Assembly: GCA_963717955.1 (NCBI GenBank)
Contig: CAVQXR010000003.1
Coordinates: forward strand, 1-64,000
Reading direction: 5' to 3'
Source: CAVQXR01 sp963717955
GTDB taxonomy: Bacteria > Actinomycetota > Thermoleophilia > Gaiellales > Gaiellaceae
DNA length: 64,000 nucleotides
The notes under the pieces are model-generated. The model had not been told where the DNA came from. It ran no database searches and worked only from the letters and a program-made list of their open reading frames with translations. The position numbers and the translations under genes are program-made. Shown here piece by piece: positions 28,848 through 37,141 of the stretch; positions within the stretch are counted from its first letter, which is position 1, and every line of letters starts with the position of its first letter.

Positions 28848-28991
28848 ATGGGCGCGAAGCTCCGTCTGGGCGGCCTCGGACTCCTAGGGCTCCTCACGGT
28901 CTGGTACGCGGCGGTCCTCGGCGCCGGCTCGGTGAGGCGGCGGAAGGCCGCCTGGAGGGAGGAGCGTGGCGCTCGCACTGGAGGTCGTTGA
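28848..28991 (+). CDS. 47-residue single-pass membrane peptide, hypothetical
   Basis: Short reading frame MGAKLRLGGLGLLGLLTVWY followed by AAVLGAGSVRRRKAAWREE and a basic tail. It has one hydrophobic segment of about 20 residues flanked by positive charges, the look of a small membrane protein. Its last 26 bp overlap the macro-domain start, and the GGAGGGAGGA inside its 3' end would be the ribosome site for that gene. It could be a real coupled small gene or chance; nothing homologous is known to me. Confidence 0.4.
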   Translation: MGAKLRLGGLGLLGLLTVWYAAVLGAGSVRRRKAAWREERGARTGGR

Positions 28992-29469
28992 CGGCGACAT
29001 CACCGCGATGCCCGTCGACGCGATCGCGAATGCCGCCAACGACCACCTCTGGATGGGCTCCGGGGTCGCCGGAGCGATCAGGCGCGCCGGCGGCGAGACG
29101 ATCGAGCGGGAGGCGGTCGCGGCGGGGCCGATCCCGGTCGGGACGGCGGTGGCCACGGGTGCAGGACGCCTTCCCTTCAGCTACGTGATCCACGGCGCCG
29201 TCATGGGGCAGGATCTTCGCACCTCGGCCGAGCTGATCGCGCAGACGACGCGGAGCTGCCTGCGCCTTGCGGACGAGCTCCGGCTGCGCTCGCTCGCGTT
29301 GCCGGCCTTCGGCACGGGGGTCGGCGGGTTCTCACTCGAGGAGTGTGCCCAGCTCATGGTCGAGGTGGCCGGGGCCCACGTGCCGGCCACGCTCGAGCGG
29401 GTCGTCTTCGCGGTGTTCGGCCCGGAGGCCGAACGGGCCTTCTCGGCTGCCATCGCCACGACGGCGTAG
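28966..29469 (+). CDS. macro domain protein (ADP-ribose binding/hydrolase-like)
   Basis: Intact 167-residue single macro domain. It begins at GTG 28966 with strong GGAGGGAGGA just upstream: ALALEVVDGDITAMPVDAIA, NAANDHLWMGSGVAGAIRRA (the ligand loop NAAN-x6-GGGVAG-like), AVATGAGRLPFSYVIHGAVM, and LRSLALPAFGTGVGGFSLEE (phosphate loop GTGVGGF). Macro domains bind ADP-ribose, and some remove it from proteins or RNA or deacetylate O-acetyl-ADP-ribose. The catalytic NxN/GGGV pattern here is NAAND-GSGVAG, so hydrolysis is plausible. It lies 24 bp upstream of rmlA, possibly in the same transcript. Confidence 0.9.
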   Translation: MALALEVVDGDITAMPVDAIANAANDHLWMGSGVAGAIRRAGGETIEREAVAAGPIPVGTAVATGAGRLPFSYVIHGAVMGQDLRTSAELIAQTTRSCLRLADELRLRSLALPAFGTGVGGFSLEECAQLMVEVAGAHVPATLERVVFAVFGPEAERAFSAAIATTA

Positions 29470-29493
29470 GGGCGGGCAGGACTGACGGCCGGG

Positions 29494-30282
29494 ATGTCGG
29501 GTACGAAGGGCCTCATCTGCGCGGGTGGCGAGGCGACTCGCCTGCGGGAGCTGACGCGCGTGACGAACAAGCACCTGCTGCCGGTGGGACGATGGCCGAT
29601 GGTCTACTACCCGCTCCAGCTGCTCCAGCTCGCCGGCGTCACGGAGGTGCTCCTCGTTACTGGGAAGCAACATGCGGGCGACTTCATCGACCTTCTCGGC
29701 GACGGGCGGGTCGAGTCCCGGGATGGTTCCGGGCCCCTGTTCCACCTCGACCTCTCGTACAAGGTGCAGACGCGGGCAGGCGGCATCGCCGAGGTCGTCG
29801 GCATGGCCGAGCGGTTCGCGGCCGGCGGGCCGCTCGTCGTCTGTCTCGGCGACAATGTCTTCGAGTACGCGGAGGTCGCCGCGATCAGGGCCTTCGTCGA
29901 GGACCCGAACGGCGCGCACATCTTCATCAAGGAGGTGGCCGACCCGGAGCGCTTCGGCGTCGTCGTCTATGGAGACGGGGGCGAGATCGTCGACATCTCG
30001 GAGAAGCCCGGCACGCTCGACCGGCGGTACGAGCGACCACCCTCCGCGGATGCCGTGACCGGCCTCTACTGCTACGCGCCCGACGTCTACGAGATCATTC
30101 GCGGCCTGTCTCCGTCCGACCGTGGCGAGCTCGAGATCAGCGACGTCAATCGGGCCTTCGCGCAGCAGGGCCGGCTCGGCGCGACGCGCGTGCGGGGCTG
30201 GTGGCGGGACGCCGGCACTCACGATGCGCTCGCCCGGATCGGCGCGCTGATCGAGGAGACCGGAGTCAACCGGGTCGCATGA
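29494..30282 (+). CDS. rmlA: glucose-1-phosphate thymidylyltransferase
   Basis: First enzyme of dTDP-L-rhamnose synthesis, making dTDP-glucose from dTTP and glucose-1-phosphate. 262 residues, intact. Nucleotidyltransferase motifs: ICAGGEATRLRELTRVTNKH with LLPVGRWPMVYYPLQ (GGxxTRL and the Lys of KHLLPV), VVCLGDNVFEY (metal-binding GDN), FGVVVYGDGGEIVDISEKP (EKP) and VTGLYCYAPDVYEIIRGL, ending RGWWRDAGTHDALAR. It is short-tailed relative to enterobacterial RmlA (about 290), as in many archaeal/actinobacterial versions. Stop overlaps the next ATG (ATGA). Confidence 0.9.
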   Translation: MSGTKGLICAGGEATRLRELTRVTNKHLLPVGRWPMVYYPLQLLQLAGVTEVLLVTGKQHAGDFIDLLGDGRVESRDGSGPLFHLDLSYKVQTRAGGIAEVVGMAERFAAGGPLVVCLGDNVFEYAEVAAIRAFVEDPNGAHIFIKEVADPERFGVVVYGDGGEIVDISEKPGTLDRRYERPPSADAVTGLYCYAPDVYEIIRGLSPSDRGELEISDVNRAFAQQGRLGATRVRGWWRDAGTHDALARIGALIEETGVNRVA

Positions 30283-30743
30283 TCGAGGGCCTGATTCGTC
30301 TACCGCAGCGCCGATTCGAGGACGACCGAGGTTGGTTCGCCGAGCTGCGGCGCGACAGCTGGCTGCCCAGGGGGATGGTGCAGACGAATGTCTCGTTCTC
30401 GCAGAAGGGAGTCATCCGTGGGCTGCACTACCACGAGCGCGGCCAGGACGATCTCTTCGCGTGTCTCAGCGGCATGGCACGGGTGGTCGTTCTCGATCGC
30501 CGCAGCGGCGAGACGTTCAGCGAGGACATCGGCGAGGGCAACCCGGTCGCCATCTACGTTCCGGGGCGCCACGCGCACGGGTTTGAGGCGCTGACAGACT
30601 GCCTGTTCAGCTACCACGTGACGGCCGAGTACGACCCCGACGACCCCGACGAGCACACCCTGCCGTGGGACGACCCGCGCGTCCGGAGCCTATGGAGCAC
30701 GCAGAGCCCGATCCTCTCCGCGCGCGATTCCCGCGCATCCTGA
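30279..30743 (+). CDS. rmlC: dTDP-4-dehydrorhamnose 3,5-epimerase
   Basis: Cupin-fold epimerase, second tailoring step of dTDP-rhamnose synthesis. 154 residues, intact. Motifs: FEDDRGWFAELRRDSWLP, QTNVSFSQKGVIRGLHYHER (catalytic His in RGLHYH), ACLSGMARVVVLDRRSGETF and YVPGRHAHGFEALTDCLFSY (second His, tyrosine). It is shorter than typical RmlC (about 180) at the C-terminus but ends with the usual DPDDEHTLPWDDP-like tail. The ATG at 30279 overlaps the rmlA stop. Confidence 0.9.
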   Translation: MIEGLIRLPQRRFEDDRGWFAELRRDSWLPRGMVQTNVSFSQKGVIRGLHYHERGQDDLFACLSGMARVVVLDRRSGETFSEDIGEGNPVAIYVPGRHAHGFEALTDCLFSYHVTAEYDPDDPDEHTLPWDDPRVRSLWSTQSPILSARDSRAS

Positions 30744-31522
30744 TCACGGGCGCAGGCGGGCAGCTTGGGACCGCGCTCGCGGAAGCCTTCCCGTGGGCTC
30801 GTGGTGCGGCCAGGGCCGAGCTGGACGTGACGGCGGGCCGGCTCGCCGGCGAGCGGCCCGGGCTCGTCCTCCACTGCGCGGCCTGGACGGACGTCGACCG
30901 TGCCGAGGAGGATCCGTCCGCGGCCCGGGTCGCGAACCTCTTGGGAACCCGGCAGGTCGTCGCGCTCGGCGCGCCCGTCGTCTACTACTCGACGGACTAC
31001 GTCTTCGACGGCATGAAGGGCGAGCCGTACGTCGAAGCCGACGCCCCGCACCCGATCTCGGCCTACGGCGCGTCGAAGCTCGCGGGAGAGCGGGAGATCC
31101 GGGACGGCTGGATCGTCAGGACGTCGTGGTTGTTCGGGCCGACCGGCCACAACTTCGTGCGCACGATGCTCAGGCTCGGAGCCGAGCGCGACGAGGTCGC
31201 CGTGGTCGACGACCAGCGCGGCTGTCCGACCGAGGTCGGCCATCTGGCCGCGGCGACGCACGAGTTGCTCGAGCGAGACCTCCCGTACGGCCTCTACCAC
31301 CTGGCGGCCGCGGGGGACTGCACGTGGGCCGAGCTCGCCGAGGCGATCTTCGAGGAGGCTGGTCTGTCGTGCACAGTGCGGCGGATCACGACCGCCGAGC
31401 TCGGACGCCCCGCGCCCCGCCCTGCGTACTCGGTGCTCCGCAGCGAGAACGCGGACGCTCCGGTGCTTCCGCACTGGCGCGACGGCCTGCGCGCCTGCCT
31501 CGAGCGGCTCTCACCGGGATAG
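30692..31522 (+). CDS. rmlD: dTDP-4-dehydrorhamnose reductase
   Basis: NAD(P)H-dependent last step giving dTDP-L-rhamnose. Start ATG 30692 (MEHAEPDPLRARFPRILITG) overlaps rmlC by 52 bp; an earlier in-frame start at 30665 is less likely. Rossmann motif ITGAGGQLGTALAEAFP, then LHCAAWTDVDRAEEDP, VYYSTDYVFDGMKGEPYVEA, and the catalytic YGASKLAGEREI (YxxxK) with VRTSWLFGPTGHNFVRTML. Length is 276 residues, intact. The gene set A-C-D-B is complete in one direction, so rhamnose-containing surface polymers are expected. Confidence 0.9.
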   Translation: MEHAEPDPLRARFPRILITGAGGQLGTALAEAFPWARGAARAELDVTAGRLAGERPGLVLHCAAWTDVDRAEEDPSAARVANLLGTRQVVALGAPVVYYSTDYVFDGMKGEPYVEADAPHPISAYGASKLAGEREIRDGWIVRTSWLFGPTGHNFVRTMLRLGAERDEVAVVDDQRGCPTEVGHLAAATHELLERDLPYGLYHLAAAGDCTWAELAEAIFEEAGLSCTVRRITTAELGRPAPRPAYSVLRSENADAPVLPHWRDGLRACLERLSPG

Positions 31523-31531
31523 CATCACCGG

Positions 31532-32519
31532 ATGCGCGTCCTCGTCACCGGCGGCTGCGGGTTCATCGGCAGCCATTTCGTCAAGCGCCTCGTCCACGCG
31601 CGCGAAACCGTCGTCATCCTCGACAAGCTGACCTATGCCGGGAATCCCGCGAACGTTCAGGGTGTCGACTGCGAGCTGATCCGCGGAGACATCGCCGATG
31701 CGGCCGACGCTCGCGCGCGCTGCCGAAGGGTGCGACGTGATCGTGAATTTCGCCGCCGAGACCCATGTCGACCGGTCGATCCTGAGCGGCTCCGAGTTCA
31801 TCCGGACGGACGTGTACGGGGTGTTCGTGCTGCTCGAGTGGGCGAGGGAGACGGGCCGGCGTCTCGTCCACGTCTCCACGGACGAGGTCTACGGCGACGT
31901 CGCACCCGGTCGCTCCTCGCATGAGGACGACCCGCTGCGGCCGTCGAGCCCGTATTCGGCCTCGAAGGCCGGCGGTGACCTCCAGGCGCTCGCGTACGTC
32001 CGCACGTTCGGGATCGACTGCCGCATCACGCGGGGCTCGAACACCTATGGGCCGAACCAGTACCCCGAGAAGATGATCCCGCTGTTCGTCACGAACGCGC
32101 TCGAGGGCAAACCGCTGCCCGTGTACGGCGACGGCCGCCAGCTGCGCGACTGGCTGCACGTCGACGACCACTGCTCCGCCATCGAGACGGTGTTACGCGA
32201 CGGCGAGCCCGGCGGTGTCTACAACGCGGGAGCGGGCGAGGAGCGAGAGAACCTCGACGTCGCGAGGGCGATCCTCCGCCTCGTGGGCGCCGACCCGGCC
32301 CTGCTCCGGCACGTCGGGGACAGGCCCGGCCACGACCACCGCTACTCGCTCGATGCCACGAAGCTGCGCGCGCTCGGCTGGGCACCCGCGCGGGACTTCG
32401 AGCTGGGGCTCGCCGAGACGGTCGAGTGGTACCGCGAGAACGTGAGCTGGTGGCAGCCGCTCAGGTCGGCTGAGTACCTCGAGTACTACCGCCGCCAGTA
32501 CGCAGACCGCCTTCGCTGA
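31532..32519 (+). CDS. rmlB: dTDP-glucose 4,6-dehydratase, one frameshift
   Basis: NAD-dependent dehydratase forming dTDP-4-keto-6-deoxyglucose. N-terminal frame: MRVLVTGGCGFIGSHFVKRL and VILDKLTYAGNPANV. A frame change near 31705-31725 leads to GCDVIVNFAAETHVDRSILS, VHVSTDEVYGDVAPGRSSHE (T-D-E catalytic triad), SSPYSASKAGGDLQALAYVR (YxxxK) and SNTYGPNQYPEKMIPLFVTN. Length is about 329 residues, normal. The single break is in an otherwise perfect protein inside a functional set, so a sequencing indel is the likely reason. Confidence 0.9.
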
Positions 32520-32665
32520 GCCGAGCTGCCGGCAGCTCGCGGCAGGACGCGCGAGGCCCGCCGCGAAGGCAGCGACCGGTGCCGACCGCGGGGCCGACTG
32601 CTCACGAAACCGTCACAGATCTTCGCTACCCTGGAACGCAGGCGCGTCGGTCCGCGCCCCATCCG

Positions 32666-33775
32666 GTGCTGAGGCTGATCGCGATCATCCCCGTCGTCGT
32701 CGCGCTCGCGCTCAGCGGGTCCGGCGGCAGCGCGGCAGCGTTGTACAAGTTCTCCGGGCACGGCTGGGGGCACGCGGTCGGGATGCCGCAGTACGGCGCA
32801 TGGGGATTGGGCCAGAACGGCTGGTCGTACGACCGGATTCTCGCGTACTTCTATCCGGGAACCGAGCTGACGAGCGCGCCTGCCTCGAAGGTCAGGGTGC
32901 TGCTCGCCGAAGGCCGCGCCACCGTCGAGATCTCGTCCGTCGCGCCATTCACGGTCACTGACGCGGACGGGAGGGTCGTCCAGGTCCCGGCGGGAGCCGT
33001 CCGGATCTCGCCCGATCTCACCGTCGCGGTCGACGGTGTGGTGACGACGCTCGCCGGGCCGCTGCGCTTCAAGCCGGGCGGCAAGGCACTCGCGCTCGAC
33101 CGTCGGTACCGGGGCCAGCTCGTCGTCCACGCCGCGAAGGGCGCGCTCTCGGTGGTCAACGTCGTCCCGCTCGAGCGCTACCTCCAGGGCGTCGTCGCCC
33201 GCGAGATGCCGGCGAGCTGGCATCCGGAGGCGTTGAAGGCGCAGGCGGTCGCGTCACGCTCGTACGCGCTCGTGAGCAAGATGACCTCCGGGACGTTCGA
33301 CCTCTACGCGGACACGCGCAGCCAGGTCTACGGCGGGATCGGCGCCGAGCATCCGGCGACGAACGCCGCGATCAGGGCGACGGCCCGGGAGATCCTGACG
33401 TGGGAGGGCAAGGTCGCCTGGACGTTCTTCTCGGCGAGCTCAGGGGGTCGAACGGCGGCCGTCGAGGACGTCTGGGCAGATGCGAAACCCGTCCCGTACC
33501 TCGTGTCCGTCGACGATCCGTACGACACGCTGTCCCCGTACCATTCCTGGGGCCCGGTGGCCTTCACGGAGCAGCAGCTGCGTGCGAGGCTGGGCTCGCG
33601 GCTGCCGCAGGGGCTCGCCGAGCTGACGGTGAAGCGGAACAAGTCCGGGCGGGTTGGCACAGTGATCGCGGTGGGCGCTCACAAGCGGACAGAGATCTCC
33701 GGCTCCACCATGCGCTCGCTCCTCGGGCTTCGCTCGACCTGGTTCACGATCGACGTCGGCTCGGCGCCGAAGTGA
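32666..33775 (+). CDS. SpoIID/LytB-domain secreted protein
   Basis: Exported protein of about 369 residues with a SpoIID (amidase enhancer/lytic transglycosylase-like) domain. The GTG at 32666 puts a signal-like stretch LRLIAIIPVVVALALSGSGG at the N-terminus; in-frame upstream GTG 32579 would add 29 residues. Core motifs: YKFSGHGWGHAVGMPQYGAW, VNVVPLERYLQGVVAREMPA with SWHPEALKAQAVASRSYAL (SpoIID signature), VYGGIGAEHPATNAAI, and the late SGSTMRSLLGLRSTWFTI. Related proteins remodel peptidoglycan. Its stop overlaps the GTG of the subtilase gene, so the two secreted proteins are probably co-expressed. Confidence 0.85.
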   Translation: MLRLIAIIPVVVALALSGSGGSAAALYKFSGHGWGHAVGMPQYGAWGLGQNGWSYDRILAYFYPGTELTSAPASKVRVLLAEGRATVEISSVAPFTVTDADGRVVQVPAGAVRISPDLTVAVDGVVTTLAGPLRFKPGGKALALDRRYRGQLVVHAAKGALSVVNVVPLERYLQGVVAREMPASWHPEALKAQAVASRSYALVSKMTSGTFDLYADTRSQVYGGIGAEHPATNAAIRATAREILTWEGKVAWTFFSASSGGRTAAVEDVWADAKPVPYLVSVDDPYDTLSPYHSWGPVAFTEQQLRARLGSRLPQGLAELTVKRNKSGRVGTVIAVGAHKRTEISGSTMRSLLGLRSTWFTIDVGSAPK

Positions 33776-35457
33776 GCCGTGGCCGTTGTCGGTATCTGAT
33801 CGCCGCCGGCCTCGCGGGAGCCGTTGCGCTCGCCGGCCGCCGCGGCCCGCTGCCGCCGCGCCCGCTGCCGCCGCGCAGGGACGCATCGCGGTCGGCCTAT
33901 TCGAGGGCACGCCGGTCGAGATCGTCTCGGCCGAGGCCGAGCGGGTGACCGGTGGTGTCGCGGATCGGACGCTCGAGCCGCTGGGCGCAATCGTCCTCGC
34001 CGTTCCCGACGTCGAGGCGGCGCTGCCCGCGCTCCGGGCGATCCCGGGGGTCGAGTACGCGGAGCCGGTCGAGCGATCGCGCCGGCTGTCGTTCGTGCCG
34101 ACCGACCCGCTCGCGACGTTCCAGTGGTACCTCCCGTCCATCCGCGCATTCGCCTTCTGGGAGACCGCCCCGACCGATCTGCCCCCGGTGCGGGTGGCGG
34201 TCGTCGACTCCGGGATCCAGGGCGACCACCCCGAGTTCGCCGGCCGAATCGTCGCGGCGCGCTCGTTCGTCGCCGGAAAGGCGACCGAGGACACGATCGG
34301 TCACGGGACGCTCATCGCCGGCGAGATCGCGGCCACGATGGAGAACGCCCTCGGCGTCGCGGGCGTCGGCTTTCCCGTACGGCTGCTCGTCGCGAAGGTC
34401 GTCGGTGCGAACGGCGGGATCACGACCGAGGCGGAGGCGAAGGCGATCCGCTGGGCGGTCGCCAGCGGCGCGCGGGTGATCAACCTGAGCCTCGGCGGCC
34501 GGCGCGACCCGCGGGACCCAGCGCTGCGACCAGTATTCGGCGCTCGAGCAGGATGCGGTCGAGTACGCCTACGCTCACGGCGCCGTCGTGGTCGCGGCGG
34601 TCGGGAACTGTCAGGGGCTGCCCTGCCCGTACAAGTTCGCGAGCTATCCGGCGGCGCTCCCCCACGTCGTGGGAGTCAGCGCGATGACCCAGAGCGGGAC
34701 GCCGGCCTCCTTCTCGAACCGGGATGCGGTGTACAACGACCTGATCGCGCCGGGGACGGGGATCATCTCGACCTTCCCGGTGCCCCTGAGCGACCCGAAG
34801 TGCCCGTACCCCGGCTACAGCCTGTGTGCGCTCGCCTCTCACAGAACCGGTGACGGCACCTCGTTCTCGGCGCCGCTCGTCTCCGCCGCGGCCGCGCTGC
34901 TGGTCGCCCAGCGCCCGACGATGACGGCGAGCCAGGTGATGAAGGTGCTCCAGAGCTCTGCGACCGATCTCGGTACGGCCGGCCGCGATGCCGCGACCGG
35001 CGAGGGCCTGCTCAACGTGGAGGAAGCGCTCCGCCAGGCGACGACCTTGCCGCTGCCCCCTGCGGACGCCTTCGAGCTCGCCGACGACGGCTCGCGCACG
35101 AACGGCGACGCCGGCCGCGCCGCACGCTCGCTGTACGGGACGAGCGTCCAGGCCACGATCGACTACTACGACGACCCGAACGACGTCTACCGCGTCTACC
35201 TGCGTCAGGGCCACCGGGCAACGTTCAAGCTCCGCGGCCCCGAGGGAACGTCCCCGACGCTCGCTCTCTGGCGACCCGGCACGAAGCACGTCACCGAGAT
35301 CACCCAGATCGCCGTTCGCATCGGCGCCGTCCTCGCGCACGCCAAGGGAGCGACCGCGACCGTCACCTACCGCGTTCCCCGCTCGGCCTGGTACTTCGTC
35401 GAGGTGAAGGCGCCCAGGCGAGACGGAGGTCAGTACCGCCTCGTCATCTCCCGGTAG
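33772..35457 (+). CDS. subtilisin-like serine protease (S8), two frameshifts
   Basis: Secreted subtilase of about 560 residues. The GTG 33772 overlaps the upstream TGA and opens a signal-like peptide (RCRYLIAAGLAGAVALAG). A frame change near 33840 leads to the propeptide-like EIVSAEAERVTGGVADRTLE. Catalytic residues: Asp in VAVVDSGIQGDHPEFAGRI, His in IGHGTLIAGEIAATM, and, after a second shift near 34525, Ser in GDGTSFSAPLVSAAAALLVA. The oxyanion-region Asn is in VVVAAVGNCQGLPCPYKF. The C-terminal domain (from about residue 430) has beta-rich pre-peptidase-C-like character (VYRVYLRQGHRATFKLRGPE). The stop TAG is the first part of a hairpin repeat. Confidence 0.85.
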
Positions 35458-35478
35458 GGGCGGGATCTCATCCCGCCC
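35454..35478. repeat. REP-like hairpin, copy C
   Basis: GTAG followed by GGGCGGGAT-CTC-ATCCCGCCC, a perfect 9-bp stem with a 3-nt loop. The TAG (35455-35457) is the stop codon of the subtilase gene. It lies between convergent genes. The copy at 15957-15981 differs mainly by paired substitutions that keep the stem. Confidence 0.75.
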
Positions 35479-35483
35479 GCCCT

Positions 35484-36137
35484 TCACGAGCGCGGCTCGA
35501 GCAGCTCCTCGTCGGGAACGTCGCGCAGGAACCGCGCCGGATTGCCGACGACGACGGTGCGTGCCGGAACGTCGCGGAGGACGACCGCACCGGCTCCGAC
35601 GAACGCCTCCACGCCGATCTCGATCCCGGGCAGCAGCACCGCCCCGCCGCCGATCCGGGCGCCGCGGCGAATCGTCGGCCCGCGCCGGAGCGCGTGACGG
35701 CGCTCCGTCCGCCCCATGTAGTTGTCGTTCGTCGTCACCACACAGGGCGCGAGGAAGACGTCCTCCTCGACGGTCGTGTACGCGGTCACGTACGCGTTCG
35801 CCTGGATCGTCGTCCGCGCGCCGATCAGCGTGTCGTTCTCGACGAGCACTCCCCGGCCGAGGACGACGTCGTCCCCGATCGTGCACCGCTCGCGGACGCA
35901 GGCCTGGTCGGCGACGATCACGCGCTCGCCGATCGTCGTCCCCGCGAACACGATCGCGCCCGTCGAGACGACAGTGCCGGAGCCGAGCACGAGCGGCGGC
36001 AGCGGGTCTCGCATCGCGGTCGAGCGGGGCGAGAGCACGGGCTGCTTGCCGAGCACCGCGTTGTCGCCGATCCGGCACCCGTCCCCGATGACCGTGCCGG
36101 GATAGACGACGACGTTCTGCCCGACCTCGTGCGCCAT
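35484..36137 (-). CDS. left-handed beta-helix acyltransferase (WbpD-like N-acetyltransferase)
   Basis: Hexapeptide-repeat acyltransferase, intact, 217 residues. The start MAHEVGQNVVVYPGTVIGDG at 36137 overlaps the upstream stop. Repeats run through most of the chain (DNAVLGKQPVLSP, VSTGAIVFAGTTIGERVIVA, CTIGDDVVLGRGVLVENDTL, IGGGAVLLPGIEIGVEAFVG), ending AGAVVLRDVPARTVVVGNPA as in WbpD/PglD-type enzymes. Together with the next three upstream genes it matches the acetylation step of UDP-diacetamido-uronic acid synthesis. The exact sugar is inferred from gene order only. Confidence 0.85.
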   Translation of the reverse strand: MAHEVGQNVVVYPGTVIGDGCRIGDNAVLGKQPVLSPRSTAMRDPLPPLVLGSGTVVSTGAIVFAGTTIGERVIVADQACVRERCTIGDDVVLGRGVLVENDTLIGARTTIQANAYVTAYTTVEEDVFLAPCVVTTNDNYMGRTERRHALRRGPTIRRGARIGGGAVLLPGIEIGVEAFVGAGAVVLRDVPARTVVVGNPARFLRDVPDEELLEPRS

Positions 36138-37141
36138 CAGCGGCCTGCCGGAGGATCGCCATCGAGCGAGCGCTGGAGCTGCTCGAGGCACCGGACGACG
36201 GCGACGCCCATTTGCGCCTCGGTCTCGGCCCCGGCGCCGCCGCGCACGAGCCGCAGGAAGTGCTCACATTCGAGGCGGAGCGGCTCGGCGTTGTCGATCT
36301 TCGGCGACCGGATGTCGCCGGTGCGCGTCCGCCATTCGCCGTAGCTCTCCGAAGGCTGCTCGGCGAACTTGTCGTAGACGGTGATCTTCCGCTCGAGCTC
36401 CATGTCGTCGAAGACGGCCATCCGGTTGCGGCCGACGATGGTCATCTTCCGCATCTTGTGCGGGTCGAGCCAGGAGAGGTGCATGTGCGCGACGATCCCC
36501 GACGGGAAGCGCAGGTAGCAGAACGCCACGTCCTCGACCCCGGGCTTGAGGTACGACTCGCCGTGCGCCCAGGCCTCGTCGGGCTCCTCGCCGACGAGGT
36601 GGAGGATCACCGACACGTCGTGGGCGCCGAGGCTCCAGAGCGCGTTCTCGTCCGGCCGGATCGTGCCGAGGTTCTGGCGGTTTCCGTACACGTACAGGAT
36701 GTCGCCGAGCTCGCCGGTCTCGGTGAGCTCTTTGAGCTTCGCAACGCCCGGGTGGTAGAGGAGCAGATGGCCGGGCATCACGACGAGGCCCCTCTCCCGT
36801 CCTGCTGCGGCCAGCTCCTCGGCCTGCGCGGCCGTCAGCGCGAGCGGCTTCTCGACGAAGACGTGCTTGCCGGCCTCGAGCGCCCGGAGGCCCAGCTCGT
36901 GGTGCGTCGGCACCGGCGTCGCGATCGTGATCGCGTCGAGCGTGGCGTCCTCGAGCAGGTCCTCGAAGCGCGTCGTCAGGCGAGCGGTCGGGAACCGGCC
37001 GGCGACCCGCGCGAGCGCCGCCTCGTCCGCGTCGCAGACCTGGGCGAGCTCGGTGTCCGGCAGGTCGGCCAGGTTGCGGGCGATGTTCGGGCCCCAGACG
37101 CCGAGACCGGCATGCCCGATGCGGACGGGTGGCTCGCTCAC
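36137..37141 (-). CDS. Gfo/Idh/MocA-family sugar oxidoreductase (WbpB-like)
   Basis: NAD-dependent oxidoreductase of 334 residues, intact. The GTG 37141 overlaps the upstream stop (GTGA). Rossmann start VRIGHAGLGVWGPNIARNLA, then ITIATPVPTHHELGLRALEA, GKHVFVEKPLALTAAQAEEL (EKP motif), VVMPGHLLLYHPGVAKLKEL and LWSLGAHDVSVILHLVGEEP (catalytic HD). WbpB oxidises the 3-position of UDP-GlcNAcA before transamination. The gene between this step and the acetyltransferase, an aminotransferase, is absent from the cluster. Confidence 0.85.
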   Translation of the reverse strand: MSEPPVRIGHAGLGVWGPNIARNLADLPDTELAQVCDADEAALARVAGRFPTARLTTRFEDLLEDATLDAITIATPVPTHHELGLRALEAGKHVFVEKPLALTAAQAEELAAAGRERGLVVMPGHLLLYHPGVAKLKELTETGELGDILYVYGNRQNLGTIRPDENALWSLGAHDVSVILHLVGEEPDEAWAHGESYLKPGVEDVAFCYLRFPSGIVAHMHLSWLDPHKMRKMTIVGRNRMAVFDDMELERKITVYDKFAEQPSESYGEWRTRTGDIRSPKIDNAEPLRLECEHFLRLVRGGAGAETEAQMGVAVVRCLEQLQRSLDGDPPAGR

